Below, piece by piece: positions 1 through 7,426 of a stretch of DNA of 15,506 bases. The stretch's first letter is position 1; each line of letters opens with the position of its first letter. The translations under genes were made by a program, and so were the position numbers. The notes below the pieces were generated by a model, which worked only from the letters and a program-made list of their open reading frames with translations, ran no database searches and was not told the DNA's origin. Origin of the DNA: DAOVRL01 sp964459805 (GTDB taxonomy: Bacteria > Planctomycetota > Phycisphaerae > Sedimentisphaerales > Anaerobacaceae); contig CAYWOD010000071.1 of the NCBI GenBank assembly GCA_964459805.1, positions 1 through 15,506 of the forward strand, read 5' to 3'.

Positions 1-118
1 ACCAGGCTGGATTGTCCAGCTTGCTCACATCAGCTTCGCTTGGCGCACTCATTTCCAAGCCTTCGACTTGTTTGCCGGCAGGCTCTGCGAGTCCGGGTTC
101 GCACAGTGGTGCCCTCGG

Positions 119-256
119 GTGGCACCTTCAAACTTGTTTGGAGGTGTTCGCCAATACCAGAACGATCTCAAGCAACGAGGCTCAGGGCTTTGCAAACTGC
201 ATATTGTCGCATACATCCACATAGAGACACGCCCAAACAAAGTTTGAGCGTGCCAC
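119..256. repeat. Diverged inverted repeat pair (arms 119-152 and 224-256)
   Basis: The left arm begins GTGGCACCTTCAAACTTG and continues to 152. The reverse complement of the right arm begins GTGGCACGCTCAAACTTTG. They match over about 33 bases with a few substitutions and one indel, and are separated by about 70 bp. GTGGCACC also recurs at 271-278, and GGTGCC at 108-113 can pair with GGCACC at 121-126. This looks like two copies of one intergenic repeat in opposite orientation, or the ends of a small decayed element. No coding content is visible between the arms. Confidence 0.6.
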
Positions 257-308
257 TCGGTCGTTTAATTGTGGCACCCTTTGATCAAGATACCAGGGAG
301 AAATTGGT

Positions 309-340
309 TTGCCAGAAAATCCGGCCACACCCCAACTGCG
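309..340 (+). repeat. 32-bp motif, copy 1, upstream of aroB
   Basis: TTGCCAGAA, two variable positions, then CGGCCACACCCCAA and a short tail. The same motif occurs at 8529-8560, with 28 of 32 positions identical by eye. Both copies lie on the same strand as the gene that follows and about 90-100 bp before its start codon (aroB at 443, the lyase-like gene at 8652). It may be a conserved leader or promoter element, or a short dispersed repeat. Confidence 0.6.
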
Positions 341-442
341 TTTGTCAGGGACGAAACTGTTGTATTTATCGCATAAACAGGTTATTCTAACGATTTGTCT
401 TGTGGTTCAGTGAGTGTGTTCGCTATTTGGCCCGATGTCAGG

Positions 443-1543
443 ATGTCAGAACATAAGATCAAAATCCCAGCCGGCAAGGCCGGAGGTTACAAGATAACCA
501 TCGGCACAGACATCCTTGCCTCCCTGTGGCCGCAGATAGAGACGGATTTCGGCCGGTACAACAAGTTCGTCGTCAGCGACGAGAACCTCGTCGCGGCGGG
601 TCATCTGGAGAAACTCCTGGGTTCCAGAGAAGTCCCGGCTTTTGTGATCAGCCCGGCCGGCGAGACATCGAAACACATCAATACCGTCATCTCAATAATC
701 GAAGCGATGGAAAAGGTTTATCTGGGCCGAGATACCCTCGTTGTGGCCATCGGGGGCGGAACTGTCGGCGATATCGCGGGATTTGCGGCCTCTGTTTTCA
801 AGCGAGGTGTCCCCGTGGTTCATATACCCACCACGACGGTGGCTCAGGCGGATTCGGCCGTCGGTGGGAAGACCGGCGTCGATTCGAGCATGAGTAAGAA
901 TGCCTTCGGAGCATTCCGGCACCCCGCGGCTGTCTATATCGACGTCGCCACACTGGTAACGCTGGATGAAAGGCAGTACCGAGCGGGGCTCGTCGAGTCG
1001 GTAAAACATGCGTTAATCGCTGATAGTGATTACTTTGACTTCATCGAGAACAATCTCGATGGAATCCTCGAGCGCAAAACCGAAGTGCTTGAGAGAATAG
1101 CTCATCTCAACTGCAAGATTAAGGGCGCCGTCGTTGAGAGCGATCCTGGCGAGCGAAATCTGCGAAGAATCCTGAACTACGGCCATACTGTCGGACACGC
1201 GGTCGAAGCCGCCGGTAAGTATGAATTGCTCCACGGAGAAGCAGTGGCGATAGGGATAATTGCGGCCGGTTTGATCGAAATCGAGATGAAATTGGCCGAG
1301 CCCGCCAGACTCGATAGAATACGCACAATTCTCGAAAAACTTCGTCTGCCGGTGAAACTGCCGAAGAATTTGACCGAAAATAGCCTGATCGACATCATGA
1401 AGCACGACAAGAAAGCCGTTAACAAATGGCCCAGATTCGTGTTGCTAACCCGAATCGGCCAGGTGTACTCGCGGGGCGGTCAATGGGCCGTTGAGGTCGA
1501 ACATCTGATAGTAGAAAAAGTGCTGCGCAGCCTCCAGGAGTAA
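443..1543 (+). CDS. aroB: 3-dehydroquinate synthase
   Basis: Cytoplasmic NAD- and divalent-metal-dependent enzyme that converts DAHP to 3-dehydroquinate, the second step of the shikimate pathway to aromatic amino acids. The 366-residue product has the usual family length. Visible motifs are the NAD-binding loop GGGTVGDIAGF (104-114), IPTTTVAQADSAVGGKTGVD (128-147) with the substrate-binding Lys143, GLVESVKHA with metal ligand Glu185, NYGHTVGHA with His248, and LHGEAVAIG with His264. All expected catalytic and zinc positions are present. The ATG at 443 is chosen because the protein then opens directly into the first strand (KITIG); the frame is open back to a TTG at 395, which would add 16 unrelated residues. 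No clear ribosome-binding site precedes 443. No other shikimate gene is adjacent. Confidence 0.96.
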   Translation: MSEHKIKIPAGKAGGYKITIGTDILASLWPQIETDFGRYNKFVVSDENLVAAGHLEKLLGSREVPAFVISPAGETSKHINTVISIIEAMEKVYLGRDTLVVAIGGGTVGDIAGFAASVFKRGVPVVHIPTTTVAQADSAVGGKTGVDSSMSKNAFGAFRHPAAVYIDVATLVTLDERQYRAGLVESVKHALIADSDYFDFIENNLDGILERKTEVLERIAHLNCKIKGAVVESDPGERNLRRILNYGHTVGHAVEAAGKYELLHGEAVAIGIIAAGLIEIEMKLAEPARLDRIRTILEKLRLPVKLPKNLTENSLIDIMKHDKKAVNKWPRFVLLTRIGQVYSRGGQWAVEVEHLIVEKVLRSLQE

Positions 1544-1585
1544 TTCACTCGAGGTAAGGCCAGGGTGTGACAACAAATGTAACCG

Positions 1586-1605
1586 CTCAGGGGGTATAAA
1601 CTGAG
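1586..1605 (+). terminator. Weak hairpin after aroB
   Basis: CTCAG (1586-1590) can pair with CTGAG (1601-1605) around a 10-base loop, followed by TTTCCCC. It lies 43 bp past the aroB stop and may help end transcription, but the stem is short and the T run is only three bases. Confidence 0.25.
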
Positions 1606-1610
1606 TTTCC

Positions 1611-1626
1611 CCGTCATTGCGAGGCC
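1611..1626. repeat. Half of a REP-like GTCATTGCGAGG repeat
   Basis: CCGTCATTGCGAGGCC resembles one arm of the widespread GTCATTGCGAGG...GAAGCAAT intergenic repeat. The matching second arm is not found beside it. A more complete copy in the opposite orientation is at 8451-8476. Confidence 0.4.
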
Positions 1627-1695
1627 TTTTTCCTTGACATCGCTGCCTGAGTTATTTAGAATCAATTAGGTGCTGCGAAGAGCCATGGAGCACAC

Positions 1696-1729
1696 AGAAA
1701 GCCTCCTTTTGTCGTGTGACAGGCTTTCT
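1696..1729 (+). promoter_or_regulatory. Perfect 9-bp hairpin upstream of the CotH-domain gene
   Basis: AGAAAGCCT (1696-1704) is the exact reverse complement of AGGCTTTCT (1721-1729), around a 16-base loop. No T run follows, so it is not a classic terminator. CACAC just before the stem (1691-1695) is complementary to GTGTG inside the loop (1714-1718), so a competing or pseudoknot-like pairing is possible. It lies about 60-90 bp before the ATG at 1787 and may be the end of the preceding transcript or a leader structure. Confidence 0.45.
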
Positions 1730-1786
1730 TGCTTGAATTAGGCAACGAACCTGTGGCCATAAAATACCCGAGGAAGGAGATAGAAG

Positions 1787-4700
1787 ATGCGCAAGTCTTT
1801 GAGGCGCTCCTTGTTCAGCATGGCGGCAGTTCTGTTTTTGGTCGGTTCAGTGGGGATCGGCTGTCCGGTGGGTGATCTGGACGGGAACTGCAGGGTTGAT
1901 TTTGGTGATATCAGCATTTTTGCCCGGCAGTGGCTGGAAGATGGCACCTGCTCGGAGCCCAATTGCGCCAACTTGGACGGCCTCGGCGCGGTATCTATGG
2001 CCGATTTTGCACTGTTGGCCTCAACCTGGCTTGAGGACCAAACAGGCCTGGTCATCAGCGAGTTCATGGCGGTTAATAACGATACTCTGGCTGACGAAGA
2101 AGGCAGGTTCCGCGACTGGATTGAGATTTACAACCCGATGGACATAACCGTTGACCTCGAGGGCTGGTACCTGACCGATAACGATTCAAACCTGGCCAAG
2201 TGGCAATTTCCAGCCGACGTCGAGATTCGCTCAGGTGAGTTTCTGGTCGTTTTTGCCTCGGGCAACGACCCGCGCGATCCCAATAATCCGCTGCACACGA
2301 ATTTCAAGCTCGATGGCGGCGGCGATGAGGGGGACGTGGTGCTGGTGGCGCCCGATGGCGCCACAATCGCTCACGAGTACCTGGACTACCCCAAACAGTT
2401 GGGCGACATCTCGTACGGCTTGATGCAGTACGCCAGGACGTTGGTGGCCGGCGGCGATACCGTTTCCTATCACGTACCGACAGGCAGCGACGCCGGCGCA
2501 GATTGGACAGCGGTTGATTTCAACGACTCGACGTGGGAAACGGGGCCGACCGGTCTTAATTTCGGCTTCGGAGGCCAACAGAGAGTATCCTACAACGACT
2601 GCGTCTTCGAGGGTGGCCAGCACAAAGCCGAGCACGTCACAGAATACGGTATCGGCAGCGGATTCGGCGGTGATACTTCCGGGCCGCTGGTGGACCAGGC
2701 CACCGGTGAGCCGACAGGCGCTACGGCAACGTTCGAGCAAAGCGGCGGCGTGAATTGGCAGCCGGATCCCCGTAACGGCGGCAGCGACTGCGCTGCGGGC
2801 ACCGATGCCTACAACACATTCGGCAATTTCGCGGACATGACCGGCGTGATCTACTACGGCAGTACGGGATGGTGGATTGACCTGACGTTCACCGGCCTGG
2901 ATCCCTCGATCGAGTACACGTTTGCAACATCCGCCGCCCGCAACAATTACACTGGTCGGCTGACGCGCTATACCATCACCGGAGCCGATACATACACCAA
3001 CGCCAGCAGCACTACCCCTTCCCCCGGCGTCATCGAGATTCCCGGCAGCGCCGGAAGCTCGGTTCGGTTCAACACCGGCCACAACCACAACGAAGGCTAC
3101 GTAGCACGCTGGACGGGCATCAGGGCCTCAGACGGCACGTTCAAGGTTCGCGCCGAGGCCGACCCCGACAACCCAAGCGGTTCCAGGGCGTACTCCTTCG
3201 ACGTGTTCATGCTCAAGGGGGGCTTTGGCGGCACCAACGTGCAAGACCAGATGAAGGGTGTCAACGCCTCGCTGTGGTCGCGGGCCGAATTTTATCTCGA
3301 ACAGGGAGAACGAGAGATCTTTGAGAAGCTTACACTCCGGATGAAATACGAGGACGGGTTTGTGGCGTATCTCAACGGCCAAAAAGTCGCTTGGCGCAAC
3401 GACCCCAATTCTCTCCAGTGGAACTCAACAGCTCCGACCAACCGTCCGATCGAAGAGGCCGCCGCATTCGAGCCCATTAACCTTACGGCCTATATGGACC
3501 TGCTGCAAGACGGCAGAAACGTGCTGGCGATTCATGCGCTGAACGACGGCAAAAGCGATAACGAGTTCCTGGTCCTGCCGGAGCTTATCGCGGCCAGCGG
3601 CGCGGGCGTTCCCCAATACTTCACCACCCCAACACCCCGCACCTTCAACGTCGCCGGCACAAAAGGTCCTGTCTCAGAAGTTTGGTTCAGCCATAAACGC
3701 GGTTTCTACAACAGTCCATTCGATTTGACATTGTCCACCGAGATGTCCGGCGCGGAGATCCGTTACACGACCGACGGCTCGCGGCCTACAACCACCAATG
3801 GGAGCACTTATACGCCCGGCTCGCCGATTCGCATACACAAGACCACGCCGCTGCGCGCCGTTGCTCTCAGGCCCGGATACCTGGACTCCAAGGTCGAGAC
3901 ACACACGTATGTCTTCCTTAGTGACGTGATTACGCAGTCACTGAACGGCGAAAAACCCAGTCCGGACTGGCCGTCGGACGGCTTGAATGGTCAGAGGTTC
4001 GAATACGGGATGGATTCTTACATTGTAAACCATGGAACCTGGGGGCCTTTGCTCGATGATGCGCTGATCTCAATCCCCACGATGTCTATTGTGACCGATC
4101 TTGATAATCTGTTCAATCCCAGCAGGAGTTCAGCAACGGGCGGCATTTACGTCAACGCAGGTCAGCACGGCCGGGCGTGGGAACGGCCGACATCGCTGGA
4201 GCTGGTCTATCCTCCCAACCCCCAGGGCCCGGGATTTCCCGACCTGGTGCAGGTGCCGGACAGCCGCGGCGAACTGCGATGGGAGCTGCCCCGTAAAATG
4301 CAAGGTGGCTTCCAGACGAATGCCGGGCTGCGCATACGCGGGGGCTTTAGCCGAAGCGGCGGCAATCCCAAGCACGCCTTCCGCGTCTTTTTCCGCAGTG
4401 AATACAGGGACGGCGAGCTCGAATACCCGCTGTTCGGCAGCGAAGGCGCAGAATCCTTCGACAAAGTTGATCTTCGTACCTCTCAGAACTACTCCTGGAG
4501 CTTCCAGAACGACGGCGCCAATACGATGTGCCGCGACGTCTGGGCACGCGACACACAGGGGCTGATGGGCCATCCTTATACTCGAAGCCGATACTACCAT
4601 CTTTACATCAACGGGCACTATTGGGGCATCTTCCAGACACAGGAACGCTCCGAGGCCTCGTACGGCGAGTCGTACTTCGGAGGCAGCCAGGACGAATATG

Positions 4701-7189
4701 ACACCGTCAAGGCAACCGGTCCGAACGCAGGCTACACTATCGAGGCCACAGACGGCAACCTCGATGCCTGGCGAGAGCTGTGGGACCTGGCCAACCTGGG
4801 GTTCGGAAGCGACGCGACATACTACCGCGCCCAGGGCCTGAATCCTGACGGGACCCGAAACCTTAGCTATCCGGTCCTGCTGGACGTGGACAACCTCATC
4901 GACTACATGCTCCAAGTCTTTTACGATGGCGACCGGGATGCGCCGATTTCGAACTTCTTGAGCAATACGAGGACCAACAACTGGTTCAGCGTCCGCAGCC
5001 GCACCGGCGATGAGGGCTTCCGGTATTTCGTTCACGATGCCGAGCACATTATGTCGAGGGGCCTTACGAACCGGACCGGGCCTTATCCCTGCGGCGACCA
5101 ATTCCAGTACAGCAACCCGCAGTGGATACACCAGGAATTGATGGCCCACCCCGATTACCGCATGCGGTTCGCGGATCATGCGCAGAAGCATCTGTTTAAC
5201 AACGGGCTGCTGACGGCATCGAAGGCGATCGAGCGTTTCCGCAGCCGGGCCGACCAGATCGATATTGCGATCATTGCCGAATCTGCACGCTGGGGCAGCT
5301 CCTCGCTCAACAAGAGTACCTGGGAGGGCGCCCTACGCAACGAGATCGACTGGTTCTTCCCCAACCGGTCGGAGACCATCGTCAGCCAACTGAAGAACAC
5401 GAGACTAAGGAGCGGTGCATCGGCCCCGCTGTATCCGAGCGTCAGCGCTCCATCTTTCAATCACCTCGGTGGGCCGGTTCCGAAAGACTACCCACTGACC
5501 ATGTCCGGGGTGGGAACGGTCTATTATACGCTTGACGGGACGGACCCGCGTTTAGCCGGCGGAGCGGTTAATACGGACCACGCGAAGACGTATTCGACCG
5601 CTATCAACCTTACGGCGACCACGCACGTCAAGGCGAGGGCCCAAAGCGGCAGAACGTGGAGCGCGCTGAACGAGGCGGTCTTTGCGGTCGGGCCGGTGGC
5701 GGATAATCTGCGGATCACCGAGATTATGTACCATCCGCAGGATATCGGCGACCCGAACGACCCTAATGAGGAATTCATCGAACTAAAAAATATCTCAGAC
5801 GAGCCTATGAACCTCAATCTCGTTCGATTCACCAACGGCATCGATTTCACCTTCCCGAGTTGGGAGCTTGGCAAGAAGAACTGCGTGTTAGTGGTCAAGG
5901 ACCGCGCGGCCTTTGATGCTCAGTATCCGGGCTTATCGAGTATCATCGCTGGCGAGTACACCGGCAGCTTGGATAACGGCGGGGAGAGGATTGAGCTGGC
6001 CGACGCCATCGGCCGGACTATTCAAGACTTTAAGTACGGAGACGACTGGCGTCCAATCACCGATGGCGGGGGCTTTTCCCTGACTATAATAGACCCGGTC
6101 AACGGCGACCCGTATAGCTGGGGTGAAAAAGACTCCTGGCGGGCAAGCGCATATAACGGCGGCTCGCCCGGCGAAGACGACAACGGCATTATACCCAATC
6201 CGGGGGCCGTGGTGATTAACGAACTGCTGGCACATTCGCCCGGCACGCTTGGGGACTGGATTGAGTTGTACAACACCACAGACGCCCAAATCGACATCGG
6301 CGGCTGGTATCTCAGCGACAGCAATGCAAACCTGATGAAATACAGGATAGCCGACGGTACGGAGATTGATTCGGGCGAATACCTGGTCTTCTACGAAGAT
6401 GGTAATTTCGGAGAAGTGAGCACGGATCCCGGCAAGAAGGTCGGCTTTGCGCTGAGTGAGAACGAAGGTGCGGTGTATCTAAGCTCGGCCGAAGGCGATG
6501 TTTTGATGGGCTACCGGGAGGCGGAAGATTTCGGCGCCTCGGGGGCGGGTGTATCGTTCGGCAGATACTTTAAGAGGAGCACCGGCAACTATAACTTCGT
6601 TGCTATGAGCGTGGCGACGCCGTGGCTGCCTAACGCTTATCCGAAGGTCGGGCCTATCGTCATTAACGAGATTATGTACAATCCGCAATCCGGCGACCAG
6701 AGGCAGGAGTATATCGAGCTGCACAACATCGGTCCGACGGATGTCACGTTATATGATCCTAACGAAGCCCAGCCGTGGCGGTTCACGGACGGGATCGATT
6801 ATACGTTCGGCGCCGCGCCGGGTATTACGATACCCGTGGGCGGCTATCTGTTGGTGGTGAAGGATATGACGGCCTATCTGGCTGAGTACGGCATTCCGCC
6901 ATCCGGCGTTGTGGTGCTTGGTCCGTACAACGGCAACCTGAGCAATGCGGGCGAGAAGTTGGAGCTTTCCAAGCCGGGCGACGTGAATGAGTACGATACG
7001 CGTCATTACATCCGGGTTGACAGGGTCAACTACAGCGACGGCTTACATCCGGAGGATTGTCCCGGCGGCGTGGACCTCTGGCCGACCGAGCCAGACGGCG
7101 GCGGTAAATCGCTTACTCGAACAATACCGCCCAACTACGGCAACGACCCAAACAACTGGATAGCAGCCATGCCCTCGCCCGGGGAATAG
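1787..7189 (+). CDS. Giant secreted CotH kinase-like / lamin-tail domain protein
   Basis: An 1800-residue protein starting 7 bases after AAGGAG. It has a signal peptide (about 1-25), then a dockerin-like Ca-loop pair (GDLDGNCRVDFGD and ANLDGLGAVSMAD, each ending in a WL helix). Lamin-tail domain 1 follows at about 87-210. A jelly-roll (about 214-264 and 484-605) is interrupted by a separate module (about 265-483). A chitobiase-C/Fn3-like domain (about 627-712; YTTDGSRPT) leads to the CotH domain (about 763-1190), with PKHAF (Lys862), NGHYWG (942-947) followed by Glu953, and HDAEH (1083-1087). A second YTLDGTDPR domain (about 1218-1303) and lamin-tail domains 2-4 (from 1304, 1474 and 1622) finish it. 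Bacillus CotH is a spore-coat protein kinase; whether this exported relative is active is unknown. There is no C-terminal sorting signal, and the partner of the dockerin-like pair is unknown. Probably a cell-surface or exported adhesive/structural protein. Confidence 0.88.
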   Translation: MRKSLRRSLFSMAAVLFLVGSVGIGCPVGDLDGNCRVDFGDISIFARQWLEDGTCSEPNCANLDGLGAVSMADFALLASTWLEDQTGLVISEFMAVNNDTLADEEGRFRDWIEIYNPMDITVDLEGWYLTDNDSNLAKWQFPADVEIRSGEFLVVFASGNDPRDPNNPLHTNFKLDGGGDEGDVVLVAPDGATIAHEYLDYPKQLGDISYGLMQYARTLVAGGDTVSYHVPTGSDAGADWTAVDFNDSTWETGPTGLNFGFGGQQRVSYNDCVFEGGQHKAEHVTEYGIGSGFGGDTSGPLVDQATGEPTGATATFEQSGGVNWQPDPRNGGSDCAAGTDAYNTFGNFADMTGVIYYGSTGWWIDLTFTGLDPSIEYTFATSAARNNYTGRLTRYTITGADTYTNASSTTPSPGVIEIPGSAGSSVRFNTGHNHNEGYVARWTGIRASDGTFKVRAEADPDNPSGSRAYSFDVFMLKGGFGGTNVQDQMKGVNASLWSRAEFYLEQGEREIFEKLTLRMKYEDGFVAYLNGQKVAWRNDPNSLQWNSTAPTNRPIEEAAAFEPINLTAYMDLLQDGRNVLAIHALNDGKSDNEFLVLPELIAASGAGVPQYFTTPTPRTFNVAGTKGPVSEVWFSHKRGFYNSPFDLTLSTEMSGAEIRYTTDGSRPTTTNGSTYTPGSPIRIHKTTPLRAVALRPGYLDSKVETHTYVFLSDVITQSLNGEKPSPDWPSDGLNGQRFEYGMDSYIVNHGTWGPLLDDALISIPTMSIVTDLDNLFNPSRSSATGGIYVNAGQHGRAWERPTSLELVYPPNPQGPGFPDLVQVPDSRGELRWELPRKMQGGFQTNAGLRIRGGFSRSGGNPKHAFRVFFRSEYRDGELEYPLFGSEGAESFDKVDLRTSQNYSWSFQNDGANTMCRDVWARDTQGLMGHPYTRSRYYHLYINGHYWGIFQTQERSEASYGESYFGGSQDEYDTVKATGPNAGYTIEATDGNLDAWRELWDLANLGFGSDATYYRAQGLNPDGTRNLSYPVLLDVDNLIDYMLQVFYDGDRDAPISNFLSNTRTNNWFSVRSRTGDEGFRYFVHDAEHIMSRGLTNRTGPYPCGDQFQYSNPQWIHQELMAHPDYRMRFADHAQKHLFNNGLLTASKAIERFRSRADQIDIAIIAESARWGSSSLNKSTWEGALRNEIDWFFPNRSETIVSQLKNTRLRSGASAPLYPSVSAPSFNHLGGPVPKDYPLTMSGVGTVYYTLDGTDPRLAGGAVNTDHAKTYSTAINLTATTHVKARAQSGRTWSALNEAVFAVGPVADNLRITEIMYHPQDIGDPNDPNEEFIELKNISDEPMNLNLVRFTNGIDFTFPSWELGKKNCVLVVKDRAAFDAQYPGLSSIIAGEYTGSLDNGGERIELADAIGRTIQDFKYGDDWRPITDGGGFSLTIIDPVNGDPYSWGEKDSWRASAYNGGSPGEDDNGIIPNPGAVVINELLAHSPGTLGDWIELYNTTDAQIDIGGWYLSDSNANLMKYRIADGTEIDSGEYLVFYEDGNFGEVSTDPGKKVGFALSENEGAVYLSSAEGDVLMGYREAEDFGASGAGVSFGRYFKRSTGNYNFVAMSVATPWLPNAYPKVGPIVINEIMYNPQSGDQRQEYIELHNIGPTDVTLYDPNEAQPWRFTDGIDYTFGAAPGITIPVGGYLLVVKDMTAYLAEYGIPPSGVVVLGPYNGNLSNAGEKLELSKPGDVNEYDTRHYIRVDRVNYSDGLHPEDCPGGVDLWPTEPDGGGKSLTRTIPPNYGNDPNNWIAAMPSPGE

Positions 7190-7238
7190 ACACCGGCAGC
7201 AACAGGGAGTGTTAATTGCCGACAAGGTGAGAGATCCA

Positions 7239-7259
7239 CGAATTGCCAGTGGGAATTCG
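7239..7259 (+). terminator. Possible hairpin after the CotH-domain gene
   Basis: CGAATT (7239-7244) pairs with AATTCG (7254-7259) around a 9-base loop, 50 bp after the stop codon. No T run follows. It could be a 3' end structure, but the stem is AT-rich and weak. Confidence 0.25.
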
Positions 7260-7347
7260 CGTAAGGCGCTTCTTGCTCGGCAGGGCCTTGACTTTAAGAA
7301 AAAGCCGAACTCCAAACTACTTGAAGCTTTCTTGAAGCTTAGCATTT

Positions 7348-7356
7348 TGTTATAAT
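7348..7356 (+). promoter_or_regulatory. Extended -10 promoter of the pseudopilin gene
   Basis: TGTTATAAT is a perfect extended -10 box (TGn followed by TATAAT at 7351-7356). Upstream is a tandem TTGAAGCTT repeat (7321-7329 and 7332-7340). Neither TTGAAG sits at 17 bp from the -10, so the extended -10 probably does most of the work. The predicted start of transcription is near 7363, giving a leader of about 64 bases before the ATG at 7427. Confidence 0.5.
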
Positions 7357-7426
7357 TCATTTAGTGTTTGTAGGTGTGCGCGTCTTTTAGGTGTATAGGT
7401 TTGTTGCCTATGTAAAGGGCAGAGCT

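Larger units (their letters stand above)
1..442. other. Non-coding region upstream of aroB
   Basis: No convincing protein gene is visible: the short open frames have no family resemblance and overlap each other in several frames. The stretch contains an inverted repeat pair (119-152 and 224-256), a GGTGCC/GGCACC hairpin around 108-126, and a 32-bp motif at 309-340 that recurs before the gene at 8652. The last ~100 bp before the aroB start are AT-richer and probably hold its promoter, but I see no convincing -35/-10 pair; TTGTAT (360-365) and TATTCT (383-388) with a 17-bp spacer is only a weak option. Confidence 0.6.

Noticed and set aside
1..394. Small protein genes before aroB
   Set aside because: Overlapping short frames in several phases, no ribosome-binding sites or family motifs, and the stretch is occupied by repeats.
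395..442. A longer aroB starting at a TTG at 395
   Set aside because: The 16 extra residues are unrelated to the family and the ATG at 443 places the protein start where 3-dehydroquinate synthases begin.
1787..1870. Lipoprotein signal in the CotH-domain protein (GIGC before PVGD)
   Set aside because: The -3 position is Gly where a lipobox needs Leu, Val or Ile. The Cys more likely belongs to the dockerin-like module, although lipidation cannot be fully excluded.
4130..5191. A 353-codon open frame on the minus strand inside the CotH-domain gene
   Set aside because: It lies wholly opposite a strongly supported gene in GC-rich sequence, has no family motifs, and fits a shadow frame. The same applies to the 285-codon minus frame at 2231-3088.
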